Source of the DNA: Bacillota bacterium
GTDB lineage: Bacteria > Bacillota > Clostridia > Christensenellales > CAG-138
Reading direction: 5' to 3'
NCBI GenBank assembly: GCA_023455425.1
Contig: JAEYCM010000021.1
Location: 1-38,136 of the forward strand
Length of the DNA: 38,136 bases
Shown here piece after piece: positions 8,576 to 16,131 of the stretch. Under the pieces are notes generated by a model. It ran no database searches. It had not been told where the DNA came from and was given only the letters and a program-made list of their open reading frames with translations. Position 1 is the stretch's first letter. Each line of letters opens with the position of its first letter. The translations under genes and the position numbers were made by a program.

Positions 8576-9847
8576 ATGACCGGAAAGGAATTATACGGAT
8601 TTCCCGCCTCAGAAAAGGCTGTTTCGGCGGTATGGCAGGCCGAAAATGAGCTCAACGAGGCGTTTCATGAAATTGACGCCATAGAGGCGCACAACCAATG
8701 GAAGGTGCTCCAGGCATTCCAAACGGAAAACGTCGCGCAGCGTCATTTTTCGCAGACGACCGGATACGGATATGACGATATCGGCCGCGATACGTTGGAG
8801 CGCGTGTTTGCGCATGCATTTGAGGCTGAAGACGCTTTGGTGCGCCCGCAGATCGTCAACGGTACGCACGCGCTATACCTGATGCTTTCGGGCATTCTGC
8901 GCCCTGAGGAGACGTTGCTGTGCGTGACAGGCAAACCCTACGATACGCTGGAACAGGCGATCGGCGGGGAAGAAGGATTCGGTTCATTGCAGGAGTACGG
9001 CGTAAAGTACCGAGAAATCCCACTTTGCGGCGATACAATCGACCTTGCGCATGTGCTTTCCGTGCTGGATGAAGATAAGAGCATCCGCATGGTCTATGCC
9101 CAACGCTCACGCGGCTACGCATGGAGAGAGGCAATTTCCATGGAGGCGTTTGCGGACGTTTTTCAGGCCATCAGGCAGTGCCGCCCGGACGTGGTGATTG
9201 CGGTGGACAACTGTTATGGTGAGTTCACCGGAACACAGGAGCCCACGGCCATAGGCGCGGATATTATGGCGGGCTCGCTCATCAAGAACCCCGGCGGTGG
9301 CCTCGCGCCAACCGGCGGATATATTGCGGGAAAACGAAAACTGGTGGAAAAGATCGGCCATCGGCTGACGGTGCCGGGGATGGGGCGTGAGGTCGGTTCC
9401 TATGCGGGTTCTTATCTGCCGTTCTACCAGGGGCTGTTTTTAGCGCCGCATGTTACGGCGCAGGCGTTAAAATCCGCAGCGCTGTTCGCGCGCGTGTTTG
9501 AAAACGCGGGCATGGTCACAATGCCAAAAAGCGATGCAAAGCGTTCTGACATCATCCAATCGCTGCAATTGCCCACCAAAGAAGCGCTCGTGACCTTCTG
9601 CCGGAGCATACAAAAAGCCGCCCCAATCGACAGCAACGCTGCGCCCGAACCGTGGGATATGCCGGGCTACAGCCACCAGGTCATCATGGCGGCGGGTACG
9701 TTTATACAGGGTGCGTCTATTGAATTGAGTGCGGATGCGCCGATACGGGAGCCGTATATTGCCTATATCCAGGGGGCTTTGACATATGCGCACGGGCGGC
9801 TGGGTGCGATGCTTGCGCTGGATGCGCTCTTAGACAGCGGAGTATAG
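8576..9847 (+). CDS. ynbB: YnbB-like PLP enzyme (methionine gamma-lyase / aluminium-resistance family)
   Basis: A 423-aa fold-type-I PLP-dependent protein of the Cys/Met metabolism superfamily, the YnbB subgroup that follows hfq in Bacillus. Visible features are substrate and cofactor motifs around VNGTHAL (95-100), the cofactor Asp in AVDNCYGEF (D211) and the likely Schiff-base Lys in MAGSLIKNPGGG (K237). Its substrate is unproven; family names come from similarity to methionine gamma-lyase and from an aluminium-resistance phenotype. ATG 8576 follows AAAAGGAA. The stop abuts the lexA stop with no bases between, so the two transcripts converge without a visible terminator. Confidence 0.85.
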   Translation: MTGKELYGFPASEKAVSAVWQAENELNEAFHEIDAIEAHNQWKVLQAFQTENVAQRHFSQTTGYGYDDIGRDTLERVFAHAFEAEDALVRPQIVNGTHALYLMLSGILRPEETLLCVTGKPYDTLEQAIGGEEGFGSLQEYGVKYREIPLCGDTIDLAHVLSVLDEDKSIRMVYAQRSRGYAWREAISMEAFADVFQAIRQCRPDVVIAVDNCYGEFTGTQEPTAIGADIMAGSLIKNPGGGLAPTGGYIAGKRKLVEKIGHRLTVPGMGREVGSYAGSYLPFYQGLFLAPHVTAQALKSAALFARVFENAGMVTMPKSDAKRSDIIQSLQLPTKEALVTFCRSIQKAAPIDSNAAPEPWDMPGYSHQVIMAAGTFIQGASIELSADAPIREPYIAYIQGALTYAHGRLGAMLALDALLDSGV

Positions 9848-10471
9848 CTAATAGCTGCGCATGAGGCCGATCACTTTGCCCACAACTTCAACATCGCTGT
9901 ATGCGACATAGATGGGCTGCATGGTGGAGTTTTCCGGCTGCAGGCGGACGCGGTTGTTTTCCTTATCCTCATAGAAGCGTTTTACTGTGGCGCGTTCGCC
10001 CTGTATGCGGGCGACCACGATATCCCCATTGTGGGTTTGCAGGCCGTTGTGAACCACGATATAATCCCCGTGGAACATACCGGCGTCGATCATGCTGTTG
10101 CCTTCTATTTTGAGGATAAACACCTCATCCTTGCTTGCGCCGTGCAACAGCTGGGGCGGAAGAACAAATTCTTCTTCAATGTTTTCTACCGCGAGTATGG
10201 GAGAACCCGCCGCTACGTTGCCCACCAAAGGAACCGGCATGCCGCCGGAGACCACCTGTGAATCTGTAATGACCAGCGAACGCTGTTTTGCCGGGTTGCG
10301 CTGGATGAGCCCATTCTGTTCGAGCTTTGTAAGGTGAGCGTGGACAGTGGATGTGGAGGCCAGGCCGACCGCCGTGCAGATTTCCCGTACGGTGGGAGGA
10401 AAGCTGTTCTTTTCGTAATAGGATACGATAAAATCGTATATCGCTTTTTGCGGATTGCGCAGTTTCTTCAT
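9848..10471 (-). CDS. lexA: SOS repressor LexA
   Basis: LexA represses DNA-damage genes and self-cleaves when RecA is activated. At 207 aa it has the N-terminal winged helix (residues 1-65, with TSTVHAHLTKLEQNG), the A88-G89 cleavage site, and the S24 catalytic pair Ser126 (GNSM) and Lys164 (ATVKRF). It should therefore be cleavable. I choose ATG 10471 with AGGAGGT upstream; the long open extension crosses the promoter. A near-perfect operator overlaps its promoter, so it is probably autoregulated. Confidence 0.96.
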   Translation of the reverse strand: MKKLRNPQKAIYDFIVSYYEKNSFPPTVREICTAVGLASTSTVHAHLTKLEQNGLIQRNPAKQRSLVITDSQVVSGGMPVPLVGNVAAGSPILAVENIEEEFVLPPQLLHGASKDEVFILKIEGNSMIDAGMFHGDYIVVHNGLQTHNGDIVVARIQGERATVKRFYEDKENNRVRLQPENSTMQPIYVAYSDVEVVGKVIGLMRSY

Positions 10472-10515
10472 GGCGGACCTCCTGTGTAGGTTATTCAACC
10501 ATGCATTCAGTATAG

Positions 10516-10547
10516 CATGGATAGAACAGTTTGAAAACGTTCGTTCG
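10516..10547 (-). promoter_or_regulatory. lexA promoter with LexA (SOS) box
   Basis: On the minus strand 10547-10534 reads CGAACGAACGTTTT. It matches 13 of 14 positions of the Bacillus LexA/DinR consensus CGAACRNRYGTTYC. It abuts a promoter with a TTTTCA-like -35, 17-base spacer and TATACT -10, so LexA would block its own gene. Confidence 0.8.
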
Positions 10548-10580
10548 CAAAATATCGCGGCAAATTCCGTTATGATTGGC

Positions 10581-10608
10581 TTGCAAACGGGAAAAAGTAG
10601 GGTATGAT
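10581..10608 (+). promoter_or_regulatory. Promoter of the Cys-rich protein gene
   Basis: TTGCAA (10581-10586), 16-base spacer, TATGAT (10603-10608). It diverges from lexA. The LexA box lies 34 bases upstream, so SOS control of this gene is possible but less direct. Confidence 0.55.
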
Positions 10609-10627
10609 GGACCAAGGAGGAATACGA

Positions 10628-10978
10628 ATGAAGCGCTGTTTGCTTGAAGATACAAAAGAATGTATAGAGTGCGGTGAATGTGACCGCTGTGACCTTGATC
10701 CCGAGAAGCTGTGCGACAACTGCTGCAAATGCATTGACGAATGGGAAGGGAATTTTGCTCAGATTCCCGTGCGGGATATTGTGACCGAACAAACGGAAGC
10801 ATATTTGAACGAATTCTATGAGGACGAAGAGGAGGGGGAGGAGGCCGTAACAGCGTCTGCTTATGAGCCGCCCGACGCCGGCCTGCTGGCCGAATGGGAG
10901 GAAAAGCTCAAAGCGTTTGAAACCAAGCAGCCGCTTCCCACGCTCCATGGCGCGCGTAAACGCCGTCCCAGAGAGTAA
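10628..10978 (+). CDS. Small cysteine-rich protein of unknown function
   Basis: A 116-aa protein that I cannot assign to a named family. Residues 4-35 hold nine cysteines (C4, C12, C15, C18, C21, C29, C32, C33, C35), largely as CxxC repeats in ECIECGECDRC and CDNCCKC. This is a likely zinc or iron-sulfur site. The middle is strongly acidic (EDEEEGEE) and the end basic (KRRPRE). ATG 10628 has a strong AAGGAGG site. It is divergent from lexA and ends at a terminator whose stem lies in the 3' end of the convergent recombinase gene. The same layout suggests a link to DNA damage or recombination, but that is inference. Confidence 0.8.
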   Translation: MKRCLLEDTKECIECGECDRCDLDPEKLCDNCCKCIDEWEGNFAQIPVRDIVTEQTEAYLNEFYEDEEEGEEAVTASAYEPPDAGLLAEWEEKLKAFETKQPLPTLHGARKRRPRE

Positions 10979-10984
10979 TATCGT

Positions 10985-12154
10985 CTATCGGCCCGGCTCA
11001 ATGCCGGGCTTTTCTGTTGGCTCCATATCTGTAATTGTGGCCGCATCCGCTATTGAAGGTGATTTCCTCAAAGGCTTCGCGGCCGCAGATGGAGCGGCCG
11101 CATCCGCAGGGCCTTCCCGCAGTTTGATAACCTGCGCCGCGATGCGCCGCCTGTCCCGCTCGATTGCCGCATAATGCTTTCTGGTAGTGTTGACGTCTTT
11201 ATGACCAAGGATATCGGCCACAAGATAAATATCGCCCGTCTCCTGATACAGCATGGTGCCGTAAGTGGACCGCAGCTTGTGCGGAGAGATTTTTTTTAAC
11301 GGCGTCGCGACGGAAGCGTATTTCTTTACCAGGTTTTCAACGGCGCGCACGGTGATGCGCTTTTTCTGCAGCGAAAGAAACAGCGCGTTTTCATGCCCCG
11401 CAAGGGTTTCCATTGGCTCGCGCACCAACAGATATTTTAAAAGCGCCTCGCGCACCTCATCCCCGAATACAAGCGAATCCTGGTTGCCGCCTTTGCGGAT
11501 GACCAGAAACGAATTGTTGACAAAATCGAGGTGCGCAATATCGATGCCGACAAGCTCGCTGATGCGGATGCCGGTGCCTAAGAATAGCGTGAGTATGGCG
11601 GCGTCGCGCGTTTTTGTAAACTTATGGTATTTCTTTTGGGCGGGGGAGAGCCCGCCGCCGGATTCCGCGGTGTCAAGCAAATCTGCGACCTCATTGGGCT
11701 CCAGGCGCACAATAGCGCGCTCATGCAGCTTTGGAAGCTCCACAAGCGAAGCGACGTTATTCTGTACCATTTCCCGCTTGAAGAAGTATTTAAAGAAGGA
11801 ACGCAGCGTGGAAAGCTTGCGTGCCTTTGCGCGTTCGTGGTTGGTAACCTCGCGCGCGTTTTTTAAATACAGGGTCAGGTGCTCTAAAAACAGTTCGATA
11901 TCGAGCGCTTTGACCTGCTCCAGATCGGAAAGGCTTAAATCCTTAACTTTTTTTCCTTTAAAATACTCGATTTCAGCGGTTAAAAACGCAAAGAACGTCT
12001 TCAGGTCCACCGCGTAGCCGTAGCGCGTGAGCACGGAGGTTTGGCTTTCTATGCCGCGAAAATAAGTCCCACAGCAGCTTGGGAGCTCGTTTAACATACT
12101 GCGCAGCTTCCGCGTGTATTGCTTTGTATTTTTAATGGAGTAGATTTCAGACAT
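10985..12154 (-). CDS. Tyrosine recombinase, Xer-like
   Basis: A 389-aa site-specific recombinase. It has an N-terminal core-binding SAM-like domain (about 45-150) and a C-terminal catalytic domain with the Arg in GTGIRISELVGID, HKLR in SPHKLRSTYGT, and the His and nucleophile Tyr in LGHKDVNTTRKHYAA. ATG 12154 follows AGGAG. The C-terminal 40 residues are Ala/Pro-rich and extend past the usual end. It stands alone, without excisionase or phage genes. A perfect dif-like palindrome lies 300 bases upstream and a half-site lies over its own promoter. This fits a single-recombinase Xer system of the XerS type better than a prophage integrase. Confidence 0.9.
   Translation of the reverse strand: MSEIYSIKNTKQYTRKLRSMLNELPSCCGTYFRGIESQTSVLTRYGYAVDLKTFFAFLTAEIEYFKGKKVKDLSLSDLEQVKALDIELFLEHLTLYLKNAREVTNHERAKARKLSTLRSFFKYFFKREMVQNNVASLVELPKLHERAIVRLEPNEVADLLDTAESGGGLSPAQKKYHKFTKTRDAAILTLFLGTGIRISELVGIDIAHLDFVNNSFLVIRKGGNQDSLVFGDEVREALLKYLLVREPMETLAGHENALFLSLQKKRITVRAVENLVKKYASVATPLKKISPHKLRSTYGTMLYQETGDIYLVADILGHKDVNTTRKHYAAIERDRRRIAAQVIKLREGPADAAAPSAAAKPLRKSPSIADAATITDMEPTEKPGIEPGR
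10991..11013 (+). terminator. Terminator of the Cys-rich gene
   Basis: GCCCGGC/GCCGGGC stem with a 5-base loop, then TTTT. The stem is encoded within the last codons of the convergent recombinase gene. Confidence 0.75.
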
Positions 12155-12198
12155 ATATTCTCCTGACGCATGGTGATGATAACCAAGAAGACAAGAAG

Positions 12199-12229
12199 AG
12201 TATACCATAAATGGGTTTTAACGAATAGT
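12199..12229 (-). promoter_or_regulatory. Recombinase promoter with dif-like half-site
   Basis: The -10 TATACT reads on the minus strand at 12199-12204; the -35 is poor. The 13-mer TTTAACGAATAGT (12217-12229) is an exact copy of one arm of the palindrome at 12452-12483 and covers the -35 region. Recombinase binding there could regulate its own gene. Confidence 0.5.
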
Positions 12230-12384
12230 ACACAATACACAGCGCGGAATTGAAAAGGCAGGCCGCGTTCATAGCCATTTCCCAGTGCGGAAGAATCGGT
12301 ACCGATGTCGTTAAGGCAAAGCTAAGAGCTGTACAATACGTTGCCTGTTTAAATACCAAAGAAGAATGAAGAAGCGAGAAGATC

Positions 12385-12445
12385 GAGGAGTTATAGCGGG
12401 GCTGGAACGGCCAGGGAGGCTGGCAGACTGACTCCTCTATTTTTT
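12385..12445 (+). terminator. Plus-strand terminator-like hairpin, possible sRNA end
   Basis: GAGGAGT (12385-12391) pairs with ACTCCTC (12431-12437), with an inner CTGG/CCAG hairpin, followed by TATTTTTT. No plus-strand gene precedes it. It may end a small RNA from 12235-12445; I see no convincing promoter. Confidence 0.35.
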
Positions 12446-12451
12446 GCATAT

Positions 12452-12483
12452 ACTATTCGTTAAAGACAAGTTTAACGAATAGT
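12452..12483. other. dif: dif-like recombination site
   Basis: Perfect inverted repeat ACTATTCGTTAAA - GACAAG - TTTAACGAATAGT: two 13-base arms around a 6-base centre. This is the architecture of Xer/dif core sites, where 11-base or longer arms bind recombinase and strand exchange flanks a 6-8-base centre. It lies beside a lone Xer-type gene and near the point where gene orientation reverses. The remaining 12484-12573 has only a short TTGGCGGCTC direct repeat. Confidence 0.6.
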
Positions 12484-12573
12484 TGTTATGTTTTTTGGCG
12501 TCTATCCGGTTCAAATACATTGGCGGCTCTTTGGCGGCTCCCGACTTCTTTTCTTGGCTGCCCAGATCGTATG

Positions 12574-12603
12574 AAAAAGCCGCCCTAACTGGACGGCGGC
12601 TTT
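12574..12603 (-). terminator. rnhA terminator (stem inside the coding end)
   Basis: AAAGCCGCC/GGCGGCTTT stem with T run on the minus strand. The last rnhA codons and its stop lie within the hairpin. Confidence 0.8.
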
Positions 12604-13034
12604 AGGCCCTTAATTGCCCCGCGCGCAAGCGCATCGCACCGGTTGTTGTTTTCGTTATCGCTGTGGCCTTTTACCTTGTGCCAGGTAACCTTATGGACTT
12701 GCGTCTGTTTTAAAAGCCGCTGCCAAAGGTCCTGATTTTCAACATCCTGCTTTGCAGCCGTTTTCCAGCCGTTGCGCTGCCAGTTGATAATCCAGTTTTC
12801 GGTAAATGCGCGGCACAAATACGCGCTGTCGGTATACAGATCTACTTTGCAGGGCTCAAGCAACGCTTCCAACGCGCAGATTGCTGCCATTAACTCCATG
12901 CGGTTGTTGGTGGTCTCCCCTTCCCCGCCGGAAATTTCCTTTTTATGGTTCTTGTACTGCAGGATCGCGCCCCAGCCGCCAGGGCCGGGATTTCCGGAGC
13001 ACGCGCCGTCGGTATAGATTATAATCTCCTTCAT
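12585..13034 (-). CDS. rnhA: Ribonuclease HI
   Basis: RNase HI degrades the RNA strand of RNA-DNA hybrids. At 149 aa it shows all catalytic residues: D9 in YTDGACSGNPGPGG, E47 in NNRMEL, D69 in YTDSAYL and D134 in NRCDALA, with H124 in KGHSDNE. It starts six bases after proC ends; no clear Shine-Dalgarno precedes it, so translation may be coupled to proC. It ends within a terminator hairpin. Confidence 0.96.
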   Translation of the reverse strand: MKEIIIYTDGACSGNPGPGGWGAILQYKNHKKEISGGEGETTNNRMELMAAICALEALLEPCKVDLYTDSAYLCRAFTENWIINWQRNGWKTAAKQDVENQDLWQRLLKQTQVHKVTWHKVKGHSDNENNNRCDALARGAIKGLKPPSS

Positions 13035-13040
13035 ACCGCT

Positions 13041-13841
13041 TTATTTGGCGGCCAGCGCGCGCGCTTTGTCTGCGCTTGCTTCCACCGCATCAAGCACCGC
13101 AGCGCGCATTCCGCCGCGCTCAAGCGCCGTCACGGCCTCAATCGTTGTTCCTCCGGGAGAGCAGACTGCGTCCTTGAGCGCGCCCGGGTGGATGCCGGTA
13201 TCAAGCACCATTTTCGCTGCGCCCAGAACCGTTTGTGCGGCAAGCTTGTAGGCAAGCGCGCGCGGAAGGCCGGCCCGCACGCCGCCATCCGCCATAGCTT
13301 CGATAAAGAGATAGACATATGCGGGCCCGCTGCCGGAAACACCGACCACAGCGTCCATCAGGTAGCTCGGTACGGGTTCCGCCTTGCCAGTGGCCATGAA
13401 GAGGGACTGCGCAAACTGGAACTCTTCCTCGCTTAACGTGTGGTCCATATCCATGGCGATCATGCCTTGGCCCACCATACAGGGCGTATTGGGCATCACG
13501 CGCAAAATGCGGCAGCTTGGGGCCAGTTCCGCAATATCTGCGCGGCTCCAGCCGGTTACAATAGAAATAAGCGCCTTACCCTTGAGCGCCTGGCTGCATT
13601 CATTGAGCACGGCTGCGCAAATGTTGGGCTTGACGGCAAGCAACACGACATCGCACGCGGCGATCATAGCCGGGCCGCTTTGGGCGGTCAATACCCCAAG
13701 CTCCGTCTGCAGTTCTTTGACCTTTTCCTTGTTCGGATCAAATATATATATGCTGGATGGCGTTACAAGTCCTTCCCGCAGGATACCGCGTAAAATCGCT
13801 TCCCCCATATTGCCGGCGCCGATAAACCCGAGCTTTGTCAT
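13041..13841 (-). CDS. proC: Pyrroline-5-carboxylate reductase
   Basis: Last step of proline synthesis: NAD(P)H-dependent reduction of 1-pyrroline-5-carboxylate. At 266 aa it has the N-terminal Rossmann motif GFIGAGNMGEAI, the PNTP segment VMPNTPCMVGQG, and the C-terminal signature GPAYVYLFIEAMADGGVRAGL followed by SPGGTTIEAV. ATG 13841 follows TGAGGAGGAA. rnhA follows directly in the same transcript. Confidence 0.96.
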   Translation of the reverse strand: MTKLGFIGAGNMGEAILRGILREGLVTPSSIYIFDPNKEKVKELQTELGVLTAQSGPAMIAACDVVLLAVKPNICAAVLNECSQALKGKALISIVTGWSRADIAELAPSCRILRVMPNTPCMVGQGMIAMDMDHTLSEEEFQFAQSLFMATGKAEPVPSYLMDAVVGVSGSGPAYVYLFIEAMADGGVRAGLPRALAYKLAAQTVLGAAKMVLDTGIHPGALKDAVCSPGGTTIEAVTALERGGMRAAVLDAVEASADKARALAAK

Positions 13842-13937
13842 ATGTCTTCCTCCTCAAAAGATTGTCTGTTGCCGTTATATAAGAAAAGTTGACAAACCAT
13901 TTCCCGCTAAAGGGATCGGGCTCATCAACTCACACTT

Positions 13938-14011
13938 TGGCAGGGGCAGAAGGACTCGAACCCTCAAGAACGGTTTTGGAGACCGCTATGTTACCATTAC
14001 ATCATGCCCCT
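13938..14011 (-). tRNA. tRNA-Trp (CCA)
   Basis: Acceptor AGGGGCA/TGCCCCT, anticodon loop CTCCAAA, encoded CCA. It is a single tRNA gene with its own consensus promoter. Confidence 0.95.
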
Positions 14012-14034
14012 ATGCTCGAAAAACCAACATGCAT

Positions 14035-14063
14035 ATTATAGCATTATGCACCATCCATGTCAA
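14035..14063 (-). promoter_or_regulatory. Consensus promoter of tRNA-Trp
   Basis: Perfect TTGACA (14058-14063), 17-base spacer, perfect TATAAT (14035-14040) on the minus strand, ending 24 bases upstream of tRNA-Trp. It may also feed proC-rnhA by read-through. Confidence 0.85.
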
Positions 14064-14110
14064 TGTTGTATAAAGATGCGCTCTCATCCGGGCACAGGCC
14101 GAAAAATCGC

Positions 14111-14917
14111 TTATTTGGACAGAATTCGCGATAAAAAAGCTTCGATTGCCGCATTTACGCCCAAAAAATTATCGGCGTTTGAAAAGTGGGCGGCATTTTT
14201 GATGATCACAAGCGGATAGCCTTCTTTTTTAGCCCATTCCATGGAATATTGCCTGACCTTGCCTGTTGTATCATGTTCTCCAAGCAAAATAAGAACCGGG
14301 CATTCTAAGCGGATATCATGGTTTTCATGCAGAAACTTGCCATAGGCAATATCCATCTGTTCGCAGATATCCTCCTTGTTAAGCGGCTGTAGCATGCTCA
14401 GCATCATATTGTAAGCATATTGCGTCCTGCTGACAGACTTCGCCATGCTTTTCCGAAGTGCTTTTTCAGGGAGCCAGCGCGCCATAGTAGCGGCATGCTT
14501 TAACCACCACTGGTCGGATTTTGAATAGTAACCTATACCAAAAGGCGTGGTATCGATTGCAATCAGCGCCAGTGTTTGTCTTGGATATCTGGCCGCAAAC
14601 AGCTGGCTTGGGTATCCGCCCACGGACATCCCAACCAGTATGGCCTCCGGGATGCGTTCTGCTTCCAGAATAGCCTTGAGTTCGATGGCGGTGTTCTCGT
14701 AAGTAAAATCGGCATAAGGGCGGGATAAGCCGTGCAAAGGCACGTCCCACGTTATGATCGTGTAACGTCCTTTAAAATGTTCTACTTGCTTTTCAAACAT
14801 GGAATGATTGACGGTCAACCCATGCGTAAATACGATGCACTTTGCGTTATGGCCGACATGTCTTAAAATCCAATAATGCGTCGTGCCGCGCTCGGATATG
14901 ATGCTTTTATGTTCCAT
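14111..14917 (-). CDS. Alpha/beta hydrolase
   Basis: A 268-aa alpha/beta-hydrolase-fold protein without signal peptide. The oxyanion motif is THGLTVNH (31-38), the nucleophile elbow GMSVGG has S98, the acid is probably Asp in LLGEHDTTG and the base His in NAAHFSNAD. Two Trp-rich helices in the middle (DQWWLKHAATMARWLPEK) form a lid. The substrate cannot be read from sequence. ATG 14917 follows AGAGGGG. It lies downstream of the terminator of the efp unit and so is probably its own transcript. Confidence 0.88.
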   Translation of the reverse strand: MEHKSIISERGTTHYWILRHVGHNAKCIVFTHGLTVNHSMFEKQVEHFKGRYTIITWDVPLHGLSRPYADFTYENTAIELKAILEAERIPEAILVGMSVGGYPSQLFAARYPRQTLALIAIDTTPFGIGYYSKSDQWWLKHAATMARWLPEKALRKSMAKSVSRTQYAYNMMLSMLQPLNKEDICEQMDIAYGKFLHENHDIRLECPVLILLGEHDTTGKVRQYSMEWAKKEGYPLVIIKNAAHFSNADNFLGVNAAIEAFLSRILSK

Positions 14918-14965
14918 CTGAGTTTCCCCTCTGCCGGACGATAAGACATTGCTTAAACAGAAATA

Positions 14966-14991
14966 CGAACGCAGGGCAAGCCTTGCGTTCG
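14966..14991 (-). terminator. Terminator of the efp / CD1247-like unit
   Basis: CGAACGCA/TGCGTTCG stem with a 10-base loop, followed on the minus strand by a broken T run (TATTTCTGTTT). Moderately convincing. Confidence 0.5.
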
Positions 14992-15010
14992 CATCGGTTG
15001 GTTTAAATAG

Positions 15011-15412
15011 TTATTCTTCTTCGTCCACGGCGGGAATGACCTTTTTATTGCAGGAGGGGCAAATGAGCTCTTCGCGGGAAGAAAGCATCTCCTGATCAAA
15101 ATAAATGGTATCGCTGCAATGCGGACACTGCACTTCGATGAACGCGTCCTCGTCGAAGTCATCCTCGTCGTCTTCGTCCTCGTCATCCTCTTCGCCATAG
15201 AGCTCTTCTTCCACGTCATCCAGCGCGTCGTAGATATCGGAGACGCATTCGTCCAACTCCTCCAAAGTCGCCTCGTTTTCGTCGAGCGCATCGGCTACGG
15301 CGTCCAGCGTTTCGATGATGGCGGTATACAGTTTACGCTGGGTCTCGTCGGTAATTTCCAAACCATCGCAAAGGCCGCGCAAATAGGAGACCTTTTCTTT
15401 TACATAGCTCAT
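15011..15412 (-). CDS. CD1247-like acidic zinc-ribbon protein
   Basis: A 133-aa protein in three parts: a helical N-terminal domain of the clostridial CD1247 type (SYVKEKVSYLRGLCDGLEI), a very acidic central run (roughly residues 75-92, mostly Asp/Glu), and a C-terminal zinc ribbon with CPHC and CPSC. Its role is unknown. In Clostridia it is often found next to efp, as here, which hints at a translation-related or regulatory job. ATG 15412 follows AAGGAGG. It probably shares the efp transcript. Confidence 0.8.
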   Translation of the reverse strand: MSYVKEKVSYLRGLCDGLEITDETQRKLYTAIIETLDAVADALDENEATLEELDECVSDIYDALDDVEEELYGEEDDEDEDDEDDFDEDAFIEVQCPHCSDTIYFDQEMLSSREELICPSCNKKVIPAVDEEE

Positions 15413-15447
15413 GTACGGTATACCTCCTTGTACTACAGTAGCTTTTG

Positions 15448-16005
15448 TTAGACGCGCTCCATGTATTCGCCGGTACGCGTATCCACGCGGATACGGTCGC
15501 CTTCGTTGACGAACAAGGGAACGTTGATTTTATATCCTGTTTCAAGCACGGCGGGTTTGGTAGTGCCGGTTGCCGTATCGCCCTTGAAGCCGGGTTCGGT
15601 TTCGGTAATAGCCAATTCCACAAAATTGGGCGCATCCACTGAGAACGGGCTGCCTTTGAAGAAACGCACCTTCACCGTCTGGTTCTCTACTATAAAATTG
15701 ATGGCGTCTTCTACCTGTTCATGGTTGAGGGGGATCTGCTCGTAGGTTTCCGTATCCATGAAGTAATAGAGGGAACCGTCGGCGTAGAGATACTGCATCT
15801 CTTTGGTTTCAATATGCGCAGGCGGGTATTTATCCGTCGGGTTGAACGTACGTTCGAGCACCGCCCCGGTCATCACGTTTTTCAGGCGGGTGCGGACGAA
15901 AGCCGCGCCTTTGCCGGGCTTGACGTGCTGGAAATCTGCAATGGACCAAACTTGTCCATCAATCTCCACCGTAACACCCTTACGAAAATCCCCTGCACTG
16001 ATCAT
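15448..16005 (-). CDS. efp: Elongation factor P
   Basis: EF-P relieves ribosome stalling at polyproline. At 185 aa it has the N-terminal KOW-like domain with the modified-loop motif KPGKGAAFVR. The tip Lys is residue 32, the same position as the modified lysine of Bacillus EF-P. The C-terminal OB domains end with the typical INVPLFVNEGDRIRVDTRTGEYMERV. I choose ATG 16005 behind GGAGG; the open frame upstream has no site. Confidence 0.96.
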   Translation of the reverse strand: MISAGDFRKGVTVEIDGQVWSIADFQHVKPGKGAAFVRTRLKNVMTGAVLERTFNPTDKYPPAHIETKEMQYLYADGSLYYFMDTETYEQIPLNHEQVEDAINFIVENQTVKVRFFKGSPFSVDAPNFVELAITETEPGFKGDTATGTTKPAVLETGYKINVPLFVNEGDRIRVDTRTGEYMERV

Positions 16006-16131
16006 AGTGTCATATCCTCCAAACTCAAATCTTGTGTATAATAGATGGTATTGCGTTTGCGCGTAGGCCAATATCCGGCATACCCAAATGATTTTACCAT
16101 AGGAATGGGAGTTTCAACAAGGCTTTTATAC

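Noticed and set aside
10985..12154. Recombinase as a prophage or ICE integrase
   Set aside because: No excisionase, repressor, mobilisation or phage genes adjoin it, and the neighbours are housekeeping genes. A single-recombinase Xer role fits better, though this is not proven.
12147..12449. Minus-strand 100-codon frame upstream of the recombinase
   Set aside because: Composition is not protein-like, it has no ribosome binding site, and it runs over the recombinase promoter, the half-site and a plus-strand hairpin.
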